Position numbers and translations under genes: made by a program
Origin: an uncultured Collinsella sp.
GTDB lineage: Bacteria > Actinomycetota > Coriobacteriia > Coriobacteriales > Coriobacteriaceae
Direction: 5' to 3'
Assembly (NCBI GenBank): GCA_900758845.1
Contig: CAAESW010000014.1
Span: 1-55,014 of the forward strand
Length of the DNA: 55,014 nucleotides
The notes under the pieces: model-generated
What the model saw: the letters and a program-made list of their open reading frames with translations, nothing else
The model's database searches: none
What the model was told of the DNA's origin: nothing
Part shown: in pieces, positions 33,827 to 41,104 of the stretch
How the letters are laid out: each line of letters opens with the position of its first letter
How positions within the stretch are numbered: the stretch's first letter is position 1

Positions 33827-35671
33827 ATGATTGAGCTGCTCAGGCGTTTTGGTGGTAAGTTTCGCCGATATATGGTGATCGGCCCTGCGTGCAAGCTAAT
33901 CGAAGTGATCTTTGACCTGCTGACGCCGCTGGTGATTGCCCAGATGATCGATAAGGGCATTGGGGCGCACGACGTGAACGCCGTTATCCACTACGGTATG
34001 CTGCTTGCCGCCATGGCTGTGATCGGCATCTCGTTTACGCTCGTCTGCCAAAAGATGGCGGCGCTCACCTCGCAGGGCATGGGCACCGACATTCGTGGCG
34101 CGCTCTACCAGCATATCAACAAGCTGAGCTATGCCGAACTCGACCGTTTTGGCACGCCGTCGCTCATCACGCGTATCACCAACGATGTCAACCAGGTACA
34201 GCTCGCCGTGGCGCTGGGCGTGCGCATGCTCATCCGCTGGCCCTTCTTGGCGGTGGGTTCCATGGTCGCGGCCCTTGCCATCGACCTTAAGCTCGGCATC
34301 ATCTTTTTGATTTGCACGCCCGCCATCGGCCTGGTGTTTTGGTTTGTCATGGCGCGCTGCATCCCGTACTACAAGCAGCTGCAGGCAAAGCTCGACCGCA
34401 TCGCGCTCATTTGCCGCGAGGGGCTTTCGGGCGCCCGCGTGGTCCGGGCGTTTGTGCGCGAGGGTCACGAACGTGAGCGTTTTGCCCAGGCGGCCGATGA
34501 CCAGGCGCGTGTCGCAATCGCGGTGGGCAAGCTCTCGTCGATCCTCAACCCCGTCACGTTTTTGGTGATGAACCTGGGCGTGTGCGCCATCCTGTGTGTG
34601 GGCGGCATCCAGGTCAACGTGGGCGAGCTCACGCAGGGCCAGGTCATGGCGTTTGTGAACTACATGACGCAGACCCTGACTTCCATCGTGTACGTCGCCA
34701 ACCTGGTCGTGGTCTTTACCAAGGCGAGCGCCAGTGCGTCACGTATCAACGAGGTGCTCAATTGCGTGCAGAGCATTACCGACGAGGGCAACCAGCCGGT
34801 TGCGCTGCCCGAGCCGGGCAATGTCGCTCCCGTTCCTGCGCTGAGCTTGAGCCATGCGAGCTTCTCGTTTGGCGCCGGCGCGGCCAATGCTGTCAACGAT
34901 GTGACGCTGGAACTCCCGCTGGGCAAGACGCTCGGCATTATCGGCGGCACGGGCAGCGGTAAGTCGACGCTCGTCTCGCTCATCCCGCGCCTGTACGATG
35001 CGAGTACCGGCAGCGTGAGCGTGATGGGCGCCGACGTGCGCACCTGGCCGCTCGACCAGCTGCGCCGTGTGGTCGCGACCGTTCCACAGCGCGCGTCGCT
35101 GGTGAGCGGCGCCATCCGCAGCAACCTGACCTGGCGCGACGAGGCTGCGACCGACGAGGAGCTCTGGGTGGCGCTCGACATGGCGCAGGCGAGCGAGTTC
35201 GTGCGCAACAAGCCGCAGGGGCTCGATGCCCCGGTCGAGGCGGGCGGTAAGAACTTCAGCGGTGGCCAACGTCAGCGCCTGACTATCGCGCGCGCCTTGG
35301 TTGGTTCGCCTCAGATATTGATCATGGATGACTCCGCGTCGGCGCTCGACTTTAAGACCGACGCGGCGCTTCGCCATGCCATCCACGAGCGCAGCGTGTG
35401 TGGCGCTGCTGAGGGCGGGCTGCCGCTGACTACGGTGATCGTAAGCCAGCGCGTTTCGACCGTGCGCGACGCCGATATGATCTGCGTACTTGACCACGGT
35501 TCGGTCGCGGGCCTGGGCGCGCACGATGAGCTCTACACGACCTGCCAGCTCTATCGCGAGATTTGCCAGTCGCAGCTGCGCCGCGAGGAGCTCGAGGGCC
35601 AGCAGGGGAGCACGACGCCCGCGTCCGCTCCGACCGCCCCCGCATCCGTCTGCGCAAAGGAGGGGTGCTAA
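33827..35671 (+). CDS. Heterodimeric ABC exporter subunit with degenerate ATP site (second pair)
   Basis: 614 residues from ATG 33827 (AGGGAG upstream; a -10-like TACTAT lies at 33777). Six membrane segments precede the ATPase domain: Walker A GGTGSGKST, signature FSGGQRQRLTIARAL, Walker B ILIMDDSASALD (Asp instead of catalytic Glu) and IVSQRVST (Gln instead of His). These are the same substitutions as in the 21200 product, so this is the non-catalytic half. It has a Pro/Ala/Thr-rich C-terminal tail ending in Cys. It overlaps the partner at TAAATG. No regulator adjoins this pair. Confidence 0.88.
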   Translation: MIELLRRFGGKFRRYMVIGPACKLIEVIFDLLTPLVIAQMIDKGIGAHDVNAVIHYGMLLAAMAVIGISFTLVCQKMAALTSQGMGTDIRGALYQHINKLSYAELDRFGTPSLITRITNDVNQVQLAVALGVRMLIRWPFLAVGSMVAALAIDLKLGIIFLICTPAIGLVFWFVMARCIPYYKQLQAKLDRIALICREGLSGARVVRAFVREGHERERFAQAADDQARVAIAVGKLSSILNPVTFLVMNLGVCAILCVGGIQVNVGELTQGQVMAFVNYMTQTLTSIVYVANLVVVFTKASASASRINEVLNCVQSITDEGNQPVALPEPGNVAPVPALSLSHASFSFGAGAANAVNDVTLELPLGKTLGIIGGTGSGKSTLVSLIPRLYDASTGSVSVMGADVRTWPLDQLRRVVATVPQRASLVSGAIRSNLTWRDEAATDEELWVALDMAQASEFVRNKPQGLDAPVEAGGKNFSGGQRQRLTIARALVGSPQILIMDDSASALDFKTDAALRHAIHERSVCGAAEGGLPLTTVIVSQRVSTVRDADMICVLDHGSVAGLGAHDELYTTCQLYREICQSQLRREELEGQQGSTTPASAPTAPASVCAKEGC

Positions 35672-37531
35672 ATGAATCCGTACACTTCCTCCGGTTCGGT
35701 CGCCACGATGACGGCCAACGTGTCCGGTAACGATAACCTCAACGACCTGGGCGACGGTCCGCGCCAGCCCGGCGATCCCGAGCGCTATCCCGTGGGTGCG
35801 GTGACCCGCCGCCTGCTGGGCTATGTTCGCCCGCACCGCGTCTCGTTTGCGGCATCGTTTTTAAGTGCCGCCGTCTCGGTAATTTTGCAGCTCTACACGC
35901 CTATTCTCATCGGCGAGGGCATCGACCTGATCGTTGCCGCCGGGCAGGTGGACTTTGACGCACTGCTGCCGCTCGTTACCGAGCTCGCGATTGTCGTCGT
36001 AGGTGCTGCGGCCTTCCAGTGGCTGCAGGGCTATTGCGTCAACCGCCTGTCCTACGAAACGGTGCGCGACATGCGCGTGGAGGCGAGTGACAAGCTCAGC
36101 CGCATGCCGCTCAGCTTTATCGACAGCCATGCCCACGGCGACCTTATGAGCCGCGTGGTCAACGACGTCGACCAGGTGGGCGACGGTCTGCTGCAGGGCT
36201 TCACGCAGCTCTTCACCGGTGTTATCACCATCGTTGGCACGCTCGCGTTTATGCTCTCCATTAACCTGACCATGACGCTCGTGGTGGTGCTCGTCACGCC
36301 GCTTTCCATCTTTGCAGCCGGCGCCATCGCCAAGCTTTCCAACAAAAGCTTTACGGCACAGCAGCGTATTCAAGGGCAGCTCGGTGGTCATATCGAGGAG
36401 TACGTAGGCGAGCAAAAGCTTGTCGACGCCTTTGCCTATGGTCCCAACGCCCAGCAGCGCTTCGATGCCCTCAACGCTGAGCTCTACACCGCGGGCGAGC
36501 GCGCGCAGTTTATGGGTTCGCTCTCCAACCCCGGCACGCGCTTTATCAACAACATCATCTATGCCGTGGTCGCCGTGATCGGCTGCACGGGCGTGATCAC
36601 GGGCGTGCCTGCGGCGCTCACGGTGGGCGGCGTGCAGATTTTCCTGTCCTATGCCAACCAGTACACTAAGCCGTTCAACGAGGTCACGAACGTCATCACG
36701 CAGATCCAGACCGCGTACGCCTCGGCACGCCGCATGTTCGCGTTGCTCGATGCGCGCGAGCAGGAGCCCGACGCTGTGGATGCCATTGAGCTCGCCGCCC
36801 CGAAGGGCGAGGTTTCGTTTGAGCATGTGGACTTTAGCTATGTGCCCGACCACAAACTGCTGCAGGATATCTGCATCGATGCCAAGCCCGGTATGCGCTA
36901 TGCGCTCGTCGGTCCCACGGGCTGTGGCAAGACGACGCTCATCAACCTGCTGCTGCGCTTTTACGATATCGATGCCGGTCGCATCGCGGTCGATGGTCGC
37001 TCCTCGCGTGACTACACACGTGCGAGCCTGCGCCGCGCCTTTGGCATGGTGCTGCAGGACACCTGGCTGTTCGAGGGCACGGTAGCCCAGAACATTGCCT
37101 ACGGTTGCCCCGATGCCACGCGCGAGCAGATTGTCGAGGCCGCCAAGCGCGCCCATGCGCATAAGTTTATCGTGCAGCTGCCAGGCGGCTACGATACGGT
37201 GATCGGCGAGGACGGCGGCACGTTTAGCCAGGGTCAAAGACAGCTGCTGTGCATCGCGCGCGTCATGCTCACCGATCCGGCGATTCTGCTGCTGGACGAG
37301 GCGACGTCGAGCATCGATACGCGTACCGAGCTGCAGGTGCAGGCGGCATTCGACGAGCTCATGGCTGGCCGCACGAGCTTTGTCGTGGCACACCGCCTGT
37401 CGACGATTCGCAACGCCGATTGCATCCTGGTAATGCGCGAAGGCGAGATTATCGAGCGCGGCACGCACGATGAACTGCTCGCGGCAGGCGGCTTTTACGC
37501 CGAGCTCTACCGCAGCCAATTCGCCCAGTAA
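35672..37531 (+). CDS. Heterodimeric ABC exporter subunit with canonical ATP site (second pair)
   Basis: 619 residues; ATG 35672 follows AAAGGAGGGG and touches the previous stop. A hydrophilic N-terminal tail of about 50 residues (Asn/Asp/Gly-rich) precedes six membrane segments. ATPase motifs: GPTGCGKTT, FSQGQRQLLCIARVM, ILLLDEATSSID, VVAHRLST. It is paralogous to the 22938 product. The substrate is unknown; lipid, drug or peptide export are all possible. Confidence 0.88.
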   Translation: MNPYTSSGSVATMTANVSGNDNLNDLGDGPRQPGDPERYPVGAVTRRLLGYVRPHRVSFAASFLSAAVSVILQLYTPILIGEGIDLIVAAGQVDFDALLPLVTELAIVVVGAAAFQWLQGYCVNRLSYETVRDMRVEASDKLSRMPLSFIDSHAHGDLMSRVVNDVDQVGDGLLQGFTQLFTGVITIVGTLAFMLSINLTMTLVVVLVTPLSIFAAGAIAKLSNKSFTAQQRIQGQLGGHIEEYVGEQKLVDAFAYGPNAQQRFDALNAELYTAGERAQFMGSLSNPGTRFINNIIYAVVAVIGCTGVITGVPAALTVGGVQIFLSYANQYTKPFNEVTNVITQIQTAYASARRMFALLDAREQEPDAVDAIELAAPKGEVSFEHVDFSYVPDHKLLQDICIDAKPGMRYALVGPTGCGKTTLINLLLRFYDIDAGRIAVDGRSSRDYTRASLRRAFGMVLQDTWLFEGTVAQNIAYGCPDATREQIVEAAKRAHAHKFIVQLPGGYDTVIGEDGGTFSQGQRQLLCIARVMLTDPAILLLDEATSSIDTRTELQVQAAFDELMAGRTSFVVAHRLSTIRNADCILVMREGEIIERGTHDELLAAGGFYAELYRSQFAQ

Positions 37532-37605
37532 GCAAGACGTGGGGCAAATGAATCAGGTTTGTTTGCCCCATAGAGCGATCTTGTTATATAGCGTTTTACC
37601 AGCGC

Positions 37606-37697
37606 GTGAAACATTTTGACGATACTCCGTGACACAATTTGACGGCGTTTTGTGAAACAGTTTTTCGGCCATTCGTGCAACGTTCTGCGGCGGTTTC
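37606..37697. repeat. Four degenerate direct repeats with a 23-bp period
   Basis: GTGAAACA, GTGACACA, GTGAAACA and GTGCAACG start at 37606, 37629, 37652 and 37675, exactly 23 bp apart; the first two continue TTTTGACG/ATTTGACGG. 23 bp is about two helical turns and not a codon multiple. They lie about 150-240 bp before the flavodoxin-like gene. Operators for an oligomerising regulator are a reasonable reading. Confidence 0.5.
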
Positions 37698-37781
37698 AAT
37701 CCGAAGTACATACTGTTCGAAATCTGTCCAAAGATGTCGTCTGCGTCGCCAATCGACAGACGGTGGTTTACATCTGTCACG

Positions 37782-37817
37782 TTAGTACTAAGATATTCAT
37801 CTAATAAATTGCATTAG
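37782..37817. promoter_or_regulatory. Two palindromes before the flavodoxin-like gene
   Basis: TTAGTACTAA (37782-37791, perfect palindrome) and CTAAT-N7-ATTAG (37801-37817) immediately precede the ribosome binding site GGGGGAA (37831-37837). They are plausible binding sites over the promoter. Confidence 0.4.
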
Positions 37818-37846
37818 TGGCTTTAGTTTTGGGGGAAACGAGCAAC

Positions 37847-38404
37847 GTGACTATGACATGCTCTTTGGTGGTCAACAGCAAGAGCGGTAATACCAGGATG
37901 GTTTCGGGCGCGATCAAGCGCGCTCTGCAGGCTGCAGGCGTTGAGTTTGTCCATGCCGCGGCGTTGAGCGACGATGCGGATGCAGATCAGGTTGCGCTCG
38001 AGGCGCAGGGCGCCCGCGTGGCCGACACAGTGCTCGTCGGTTTTTGGTGCGATAAGGGCGCATGCACGCCTTCGGTCGCGGCGTTGCTCTCCGCCTTGCA
38101 CGGCAAGCGCGTCTTTCTGTTCGGTACCTGCGGTTTTGGTGCCGATCAGAGCTATTATCAGCAGATTATCAATCGCGTGACCTCCAATTTGGCCGAGGAT
38201 GCCGAGCTTGTGGGTTGGGCAATGTGCCAGGGCAAGATGGGTCCCGCGGTCAAGCAGCGCTACGAGGCCATGCTCGAGCAAGATCCCGACAATGTCCGCT
38301 TTAAGATGCTGCTCGATAACTGGGTCGCCGCAAAGGATCACCCCACCAAGGAAGATCTGGACCATATGGCGGCGGCGGCCAAGAAGGCCGTGCTGGGAGA
38401 GTAG
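37847..38404 (+). CDS. Flavodoxin-family protein
   Basis: 185 residues from GTG 37847, nine bases after GGGGGAA; ATG 37853 is an alternative. The FMN phosphate loop is VVNSKSGNTRMVSGAIKRAL. VGFWCDKGACTPSVAALLSAL, KRVFLFGTCGFGADQSYYQ and AMCQGKMGPAVKQRYEAML match the flavodoxin_3-type family, in which some members (BilS) accompany gut bilirubin reductase; that reductase is not in this window. Likely cytoplasmic electron carrier or FMN oxidoreductase. Its control region carries a repeat array and two palindromes. Confidence 0.82.
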   Translation: MTMTCSLVVNSKSGNTRMVSGAIKRALQAAGVEFVHAAALSDDADADQVALEAQGARVADTVLVGFWCDKGACTPSVAALLSALHGKRVFLFGTCGFGADQSYYQQIINRVTSNLAEDAELVGWAMCQGKMGPAVKQRYEAMLEQDPDNVRFKMLLDNWVAAKDHPTKEDLDHMAAAAKKAVLGE

Positions 38405-38446
38405 CTTCGCCGTTCGCGGTCCTTCGTGCAAAGCAATACAAATGTG

Positions 38447-38476
38447 AAAGCCTCGATATTCTCGAGGCTTTTTTCT
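38447..38476 (+). terminator. Terminator of the flavodoxin-like gene
   Basis: AAAGCCTCGA/TCGAGGCTTT stem with T6, 43 bp after the stop. Confidence 0.85.
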
Positions 38477-38582
38477 TGCCACTTGTGGGCGCAACCGTGG
38501 CAAGCGTTTGGGGTGACATTTTCCATCACCCCGATGACGAGGCCGTTCTGGACAACACGCTCGCATGCGTTCGCTGGATGTA

Positions 38583-38610
38583 TTCAGAGTGGGACGGGGT
38601 TTCCGGATGG
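38583..38610. repeat. Partial copy of the 48034 hairpin-repeat unit
   Basis: Matches 48034-48061 at 27 of 28 positions (TTCAGAGTGGGACGGG then TTTCCGGATGG). The two copies lie on either side of the SipW/TasA-like locus, in the same orientation. A further hairpin GGGGTGA/TCACCCC is at 38510-38532. Confidence 0.7.
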
Positions 38611-38676
38611 ATGGGGTTTCCAGAAGGTATGGGCGGAGGGCTACACGGGGTAGCCGTAGAGGCATGAATAAGGGGG

Positions 38677-38733
38677 TTGAAAATAAACGATACTAAATGC
38701 AGTATAAATTTAATGTGGGGGGGGGGGTACGAT
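38677..38733 (+). promoter_or_regulatory. Promoter region with an 11-G homopolymer
   Basis: TTGAAA (38677-38682) and TATAAA (38703-38708) are 20 bp apart, followed by G11 at 38717-38727 and TACGAT (38728-38733). The G-run is therefore either at the start point of one promoter or the spacer of another. About 280 bp of AT-richer, gene-free leader lies between it and the signal peptidase start. Slippage of the G-run could switch expression of the surface locus. Confidence 0.5.
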
Positions 38734-39013
38734 ATCTGAGCCGTACAAAATATTAGACCCTCTATTGAGAAGTTGTGTAGGGGTTAGCTGCAGGCGTTGG
38801 ATAAAGCAGACAAGTGCGGGGACAAATAACCACTTACGGCAAAAATAGTAGCATTTGGCGGAAAGACGTTGATAAAAACGCGGAAGTAGCTACGGTGATT
38901 GTTAGAAATAGATTTCAGATTGGCTTTTTCGAACTCATCTATTAAACGTCTTAGAAAAGCGGCTAATCCTTGATGGGATCGAATATGGCCTCGATGGGGA
39001 TGAAATAATCACG

Positions 39014-39571
39014 TTGGCAGCGCGCGGATTCAGACGATTTATTTCACTTCTTAGTGGCATGGCGCTCGCGCTTGTCATAGCCCTTGCCGTCGTTTCTTTC
39101 GCTCCCCGTGCATTTGGTTATATGCCCTTCGCCGTGCTTTCGGGCTCTATGGAGCCCGAGCTTCCCGTTGGCTCCATGGTGTTTGTTCGCCAGGTTGAGC
39201 CATCGGATATTGCCGTGGGCGACAATGCAACTTTTTACCGATCGGACGGCGCCGTAGTGACCCACCAGGTGTACGAGGTCGACCCTGTGGCGCAGACGAT
39301 CAGCACGCAGGGAATCGCAAACAAAAATGCAGATGGAACCATCGTGCACGACTCCGAGCAGACGCCTTTTTCACGCGTGATTGGCGTCGTTTCTTTTTGT
39401 GTCCCTTACCTGGGCTTCGTTAACGCATATTGCACGACGATGCCCGGTTTGCTTGTTGTGGTGGCCGTTCTGGCGCTGCTGGTCGTGGCGTCGATGGTGC
39501 TCGATCGGATGGTTTCCGACGAGCCTGCGGGCAAGCATACCCGCGCGCATGCGAGGGAGCGGCGTTCATAG
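39014..39571 (+). CDS. sipW: SipW-type signal peptidase I
   Basis: Membrane-bound, Ser/His type (ER-like) signal peptidase, 185 residues. The start is TTG 39014, after GATGGGGATG; Met16 (ATG 39059) is an alternative. One N-terminal membrane helix (about 10-34) precedes the catalytic SGSMEP (Ser45). The general base region is GAVVTHQVYEV with His84 in place of the bacterial Lys. A second hydrophobic segment lies at about 148-166 and a basic tail ends the protein. SipW enzymes mature TasA-like matrix proteins, which fits the three TasA-like genes downstream. Confidence 0.85.
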   Translation: MAARGFRRFISLLSGMALALVIALAVVSFAPRAFGYMPFAVLSGSMEPELPVGSMVFVRQVEPSDIAVGDNATFYRSDGAVVTHQVYEVDPVAQTISTQGIANKNADGTIVHDSEQTPFSRVIGVVSFCVPYLGFVNAYCTTMPGLLVVVAVLALLVVASMVLDRMVSDEPAGKHTRAHARERRS

Positions 39572-39641
39572 CGGCAGGGAGAAGTGTCGGCGGCGGTAAA
39601 GGTCGTTGCCGGGGAAGACGATTCTCGAAAGGAAGAGAACT

Positions 39642-40364
39642 ATGGAAAACAAGAAGAAAAAGCGCTACGGCATCGTTGCCGCCTTGCTGCTGCTGGTGCT
39701 GGCCGCCGGCGTGGGCACCTACGCCTGGCTGACGGCTACGCAGTCGCTGAAGAACGAATTTACGGTTGGCAGCATCGGCAAGCCCGAAGTGAAGCCCGAC
39801 CCCGATCATCCGGACAAGCCCGGCACTGATCCCACGGACCCCTCAGTGGATGGTTACCTGTTTGAGACCAAGTGGGTGAAGGACTCCAAGATGATTCCCG
39901 ACACCAACATCGATAAGAACCCCAACGTCGGTATCGGCAAGGACTCCGATAGCTCCTATGTGTTCGTCTACGTGAAGAACGCCATCGTGAAGGACGGTGA
40001 AGGCGCGCTTGCCAAGACCCCGTACTTCAACCTTAACAATGGCTGGAAGCCGGTTGCTGCTGACCAGGTGAAGACCAACGGCAACGAAGGCCAGTACGTG
40101 AGCGGTCTGTTCATGTATACCGCTGACGGAACCGACGCTCCTGCAAAGCTTACCCCCGCTAATGGCAAGGCTGCTTACACCGGCGAGCTGTTCAGCACCG
40201 TGCATATCCCGGCTGCCATGAACAGCACGGATGTCGTTGAAAATCCTGCTATGACGGTCTCCTGCTACATCTTCGGCGCTGACCAGAAGGGCGACAAGAC
40301 TGACGCTGCCGCCAACGCTGTCGAGCAGGCCAAGGCTTGGGCTAAGACTCAGGCTCAGGCTTAA
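39642..40364 (+). CDS. TasA-like secreted protein with SipW-type leader (subunit 1)
   Basis: 240 residues; ATG 39642 with AAGGAAGAG upstream. The leader is of the SipW-cognate class: KKKKRYGIVAALLLLVLAAG followed by GTYAWLTATQSLKNEFTVGS. A Pro/Asp-rich linker (about 47-68) follows, then a beta-rich domain with SSYVFVYVKNAIV and GWKPVAADQVKTNGNEGQYV. The composition lacks Cys until one near the end. The strong ribosome binding site and the terminator directly after it suggest that this is the most abundant subunit. A fibre-forming role is inferred from the TasA/SipW association. Confidence 0.8.
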   Translation: MENKKKKRYGIVAALLLLVLAAGVGTYAWLTATQSLKNEFTVGSIGKPEVKPDPDHPDKPGTDPTDPSVDGYLFETKWVKDSKMIPDTNIDKNPNVGIGKDSDSSYVFVYVKNAIVKDGEGALAKTPYFNLNNGWKPVAADQVKTNGNEGQYVSGLFMYTADGTDAPAKLTPANGKAAYTGELFSTVHIPAAMNSTDVVENPAMTVSCYIFGADQKGDKTDAAANAVEQAKAWAKTQAQA

Positions 40365-40373
40365 CCCCTCCCC

Positions 40374-40431
40374 ACCGAGATCCCGGCCCGCTCCCCATCC
40401 CCATTTTCGGGTCGGGATCTCGGTCCCCCTT
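40374..40431 (+). terminator. Internal hairpin terminator or attenuator in the surface operon
   Basis: Perfect 12-bp stem ACCGAGATCCCG/CGGGATCTCGGT with a 27-base pyrimidine-rich loop, followed by CCCCCTTT. It sits between the first TasA-like gene and the rest of the operon, the place where partial termination would make the first subunit the most abundant. Confidence 0.65.
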
Positions 40432-40453
40432 TAATCGACGATTGGCGAACGTA

Positions 40454-41101
40454 ATGCTCAACAATCTTTCCGACAATCAGAAACGCACCTTGGCGCTTGC
40501 CGCGATGGCGCTGTTGGCCCTGGCGTGCCTGTGTGGCACGCTGGCTTTTACCGTTGATATGGTTCCGGCGAACAACGTTCTATCGTTTGGCAGCGTGAAG
40601 GTACGAGTCTGCGAATACACCCTCAACGAGCAGGGCGAGGAGATTCCGTTTGAGGCTGACGAGCACGGGGACTATCCCGACACCAAGGCCGGGGGCTCTG
40701 ACATTAGCCGCATTGTGCGCGTGGAGAACGCCGGCGCGCAGCCTGAGTACGTTCGCGCTCGTCTGCGCATGACGTCAGTGGCACCCAACGGTTCGAGTGC
40801 GGATGCCTCGGGCAACGTTGCCTTTAACGTGAACGCGGGCGAGGGGTCCCCGTGGATCGATGGCGGCGATGGGTGGTACTACTACCGCGGATTGGCTGGC
40901 CGTGGCGGCATGCTCGACCCCGGCGCCATAACGGAGAGTCTCATGGACTCGCTGCGCTTCGTGGGCGACTACAACGATGCCGCGCGCGGTGGCTCATTCA
41001 AACTTGATATCGACGTCCAGGCCGTGCAGGCCAAAAATCAGCAGGCAAACGATACCGTCCTCGACGTGCTCGACGTCGTGGGCTGGCCGGAGGCGAACTA
41101 G
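40454..41101 (+). CDS. TasA-like secreted protein with SipW-type leader (subunit 2)
   Basis: 215 residues from ATG 40454; TTG 40442 is an alternative and neither has a strong ribosome binding site. The leader DNQKRTLALAAMALLALACL is followed by GTLAFTVDMVPANNVLSFGS, the SipW-cognate pattern. The mature part includes IVRVENAGAQPEYVRARLRM, a TasA/camelysin-like strand motif seen in subunit 3 as VAVKNSGSAPAYLRVAV, and WYYYRGLAGRGGMLDPGAIT. It ends 3 bp before the giant surface protein gene. Confidence 0.8.
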   Translation: MLNNLSDNQKRTLALAAMALLALACLCGTLAFTVDMVPANNVLSFGSVKVRVCEYTLNEQGEEIPFEADEHGDYPDTKAGGSDISRIVRVENAGAQPEYVRARLRMTSVAPNGSSADASGNVAFNVNAGEGSPWIDGGDGWYYYRGLAGRGGMLDPGAITESLMDSLRFVGDYNDAARGGSFKLDIDVQAVQAKNQQANDTVLDVLDVVGWPEAN

Positions 41102-41104
41102 CCT

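Noticed and set aside
37606..37697. CRISPR-like array
   Set aside because: The repeat part is only about 8-14 bp and degenerate, the period is 23 bp, and no cas gene is near.
37553..37780. 75-codon minus-strand open frame
   Set aside because: It covers the 23-bp-period repeats, has no ribosome binding site, and its translation resembles nothing known.
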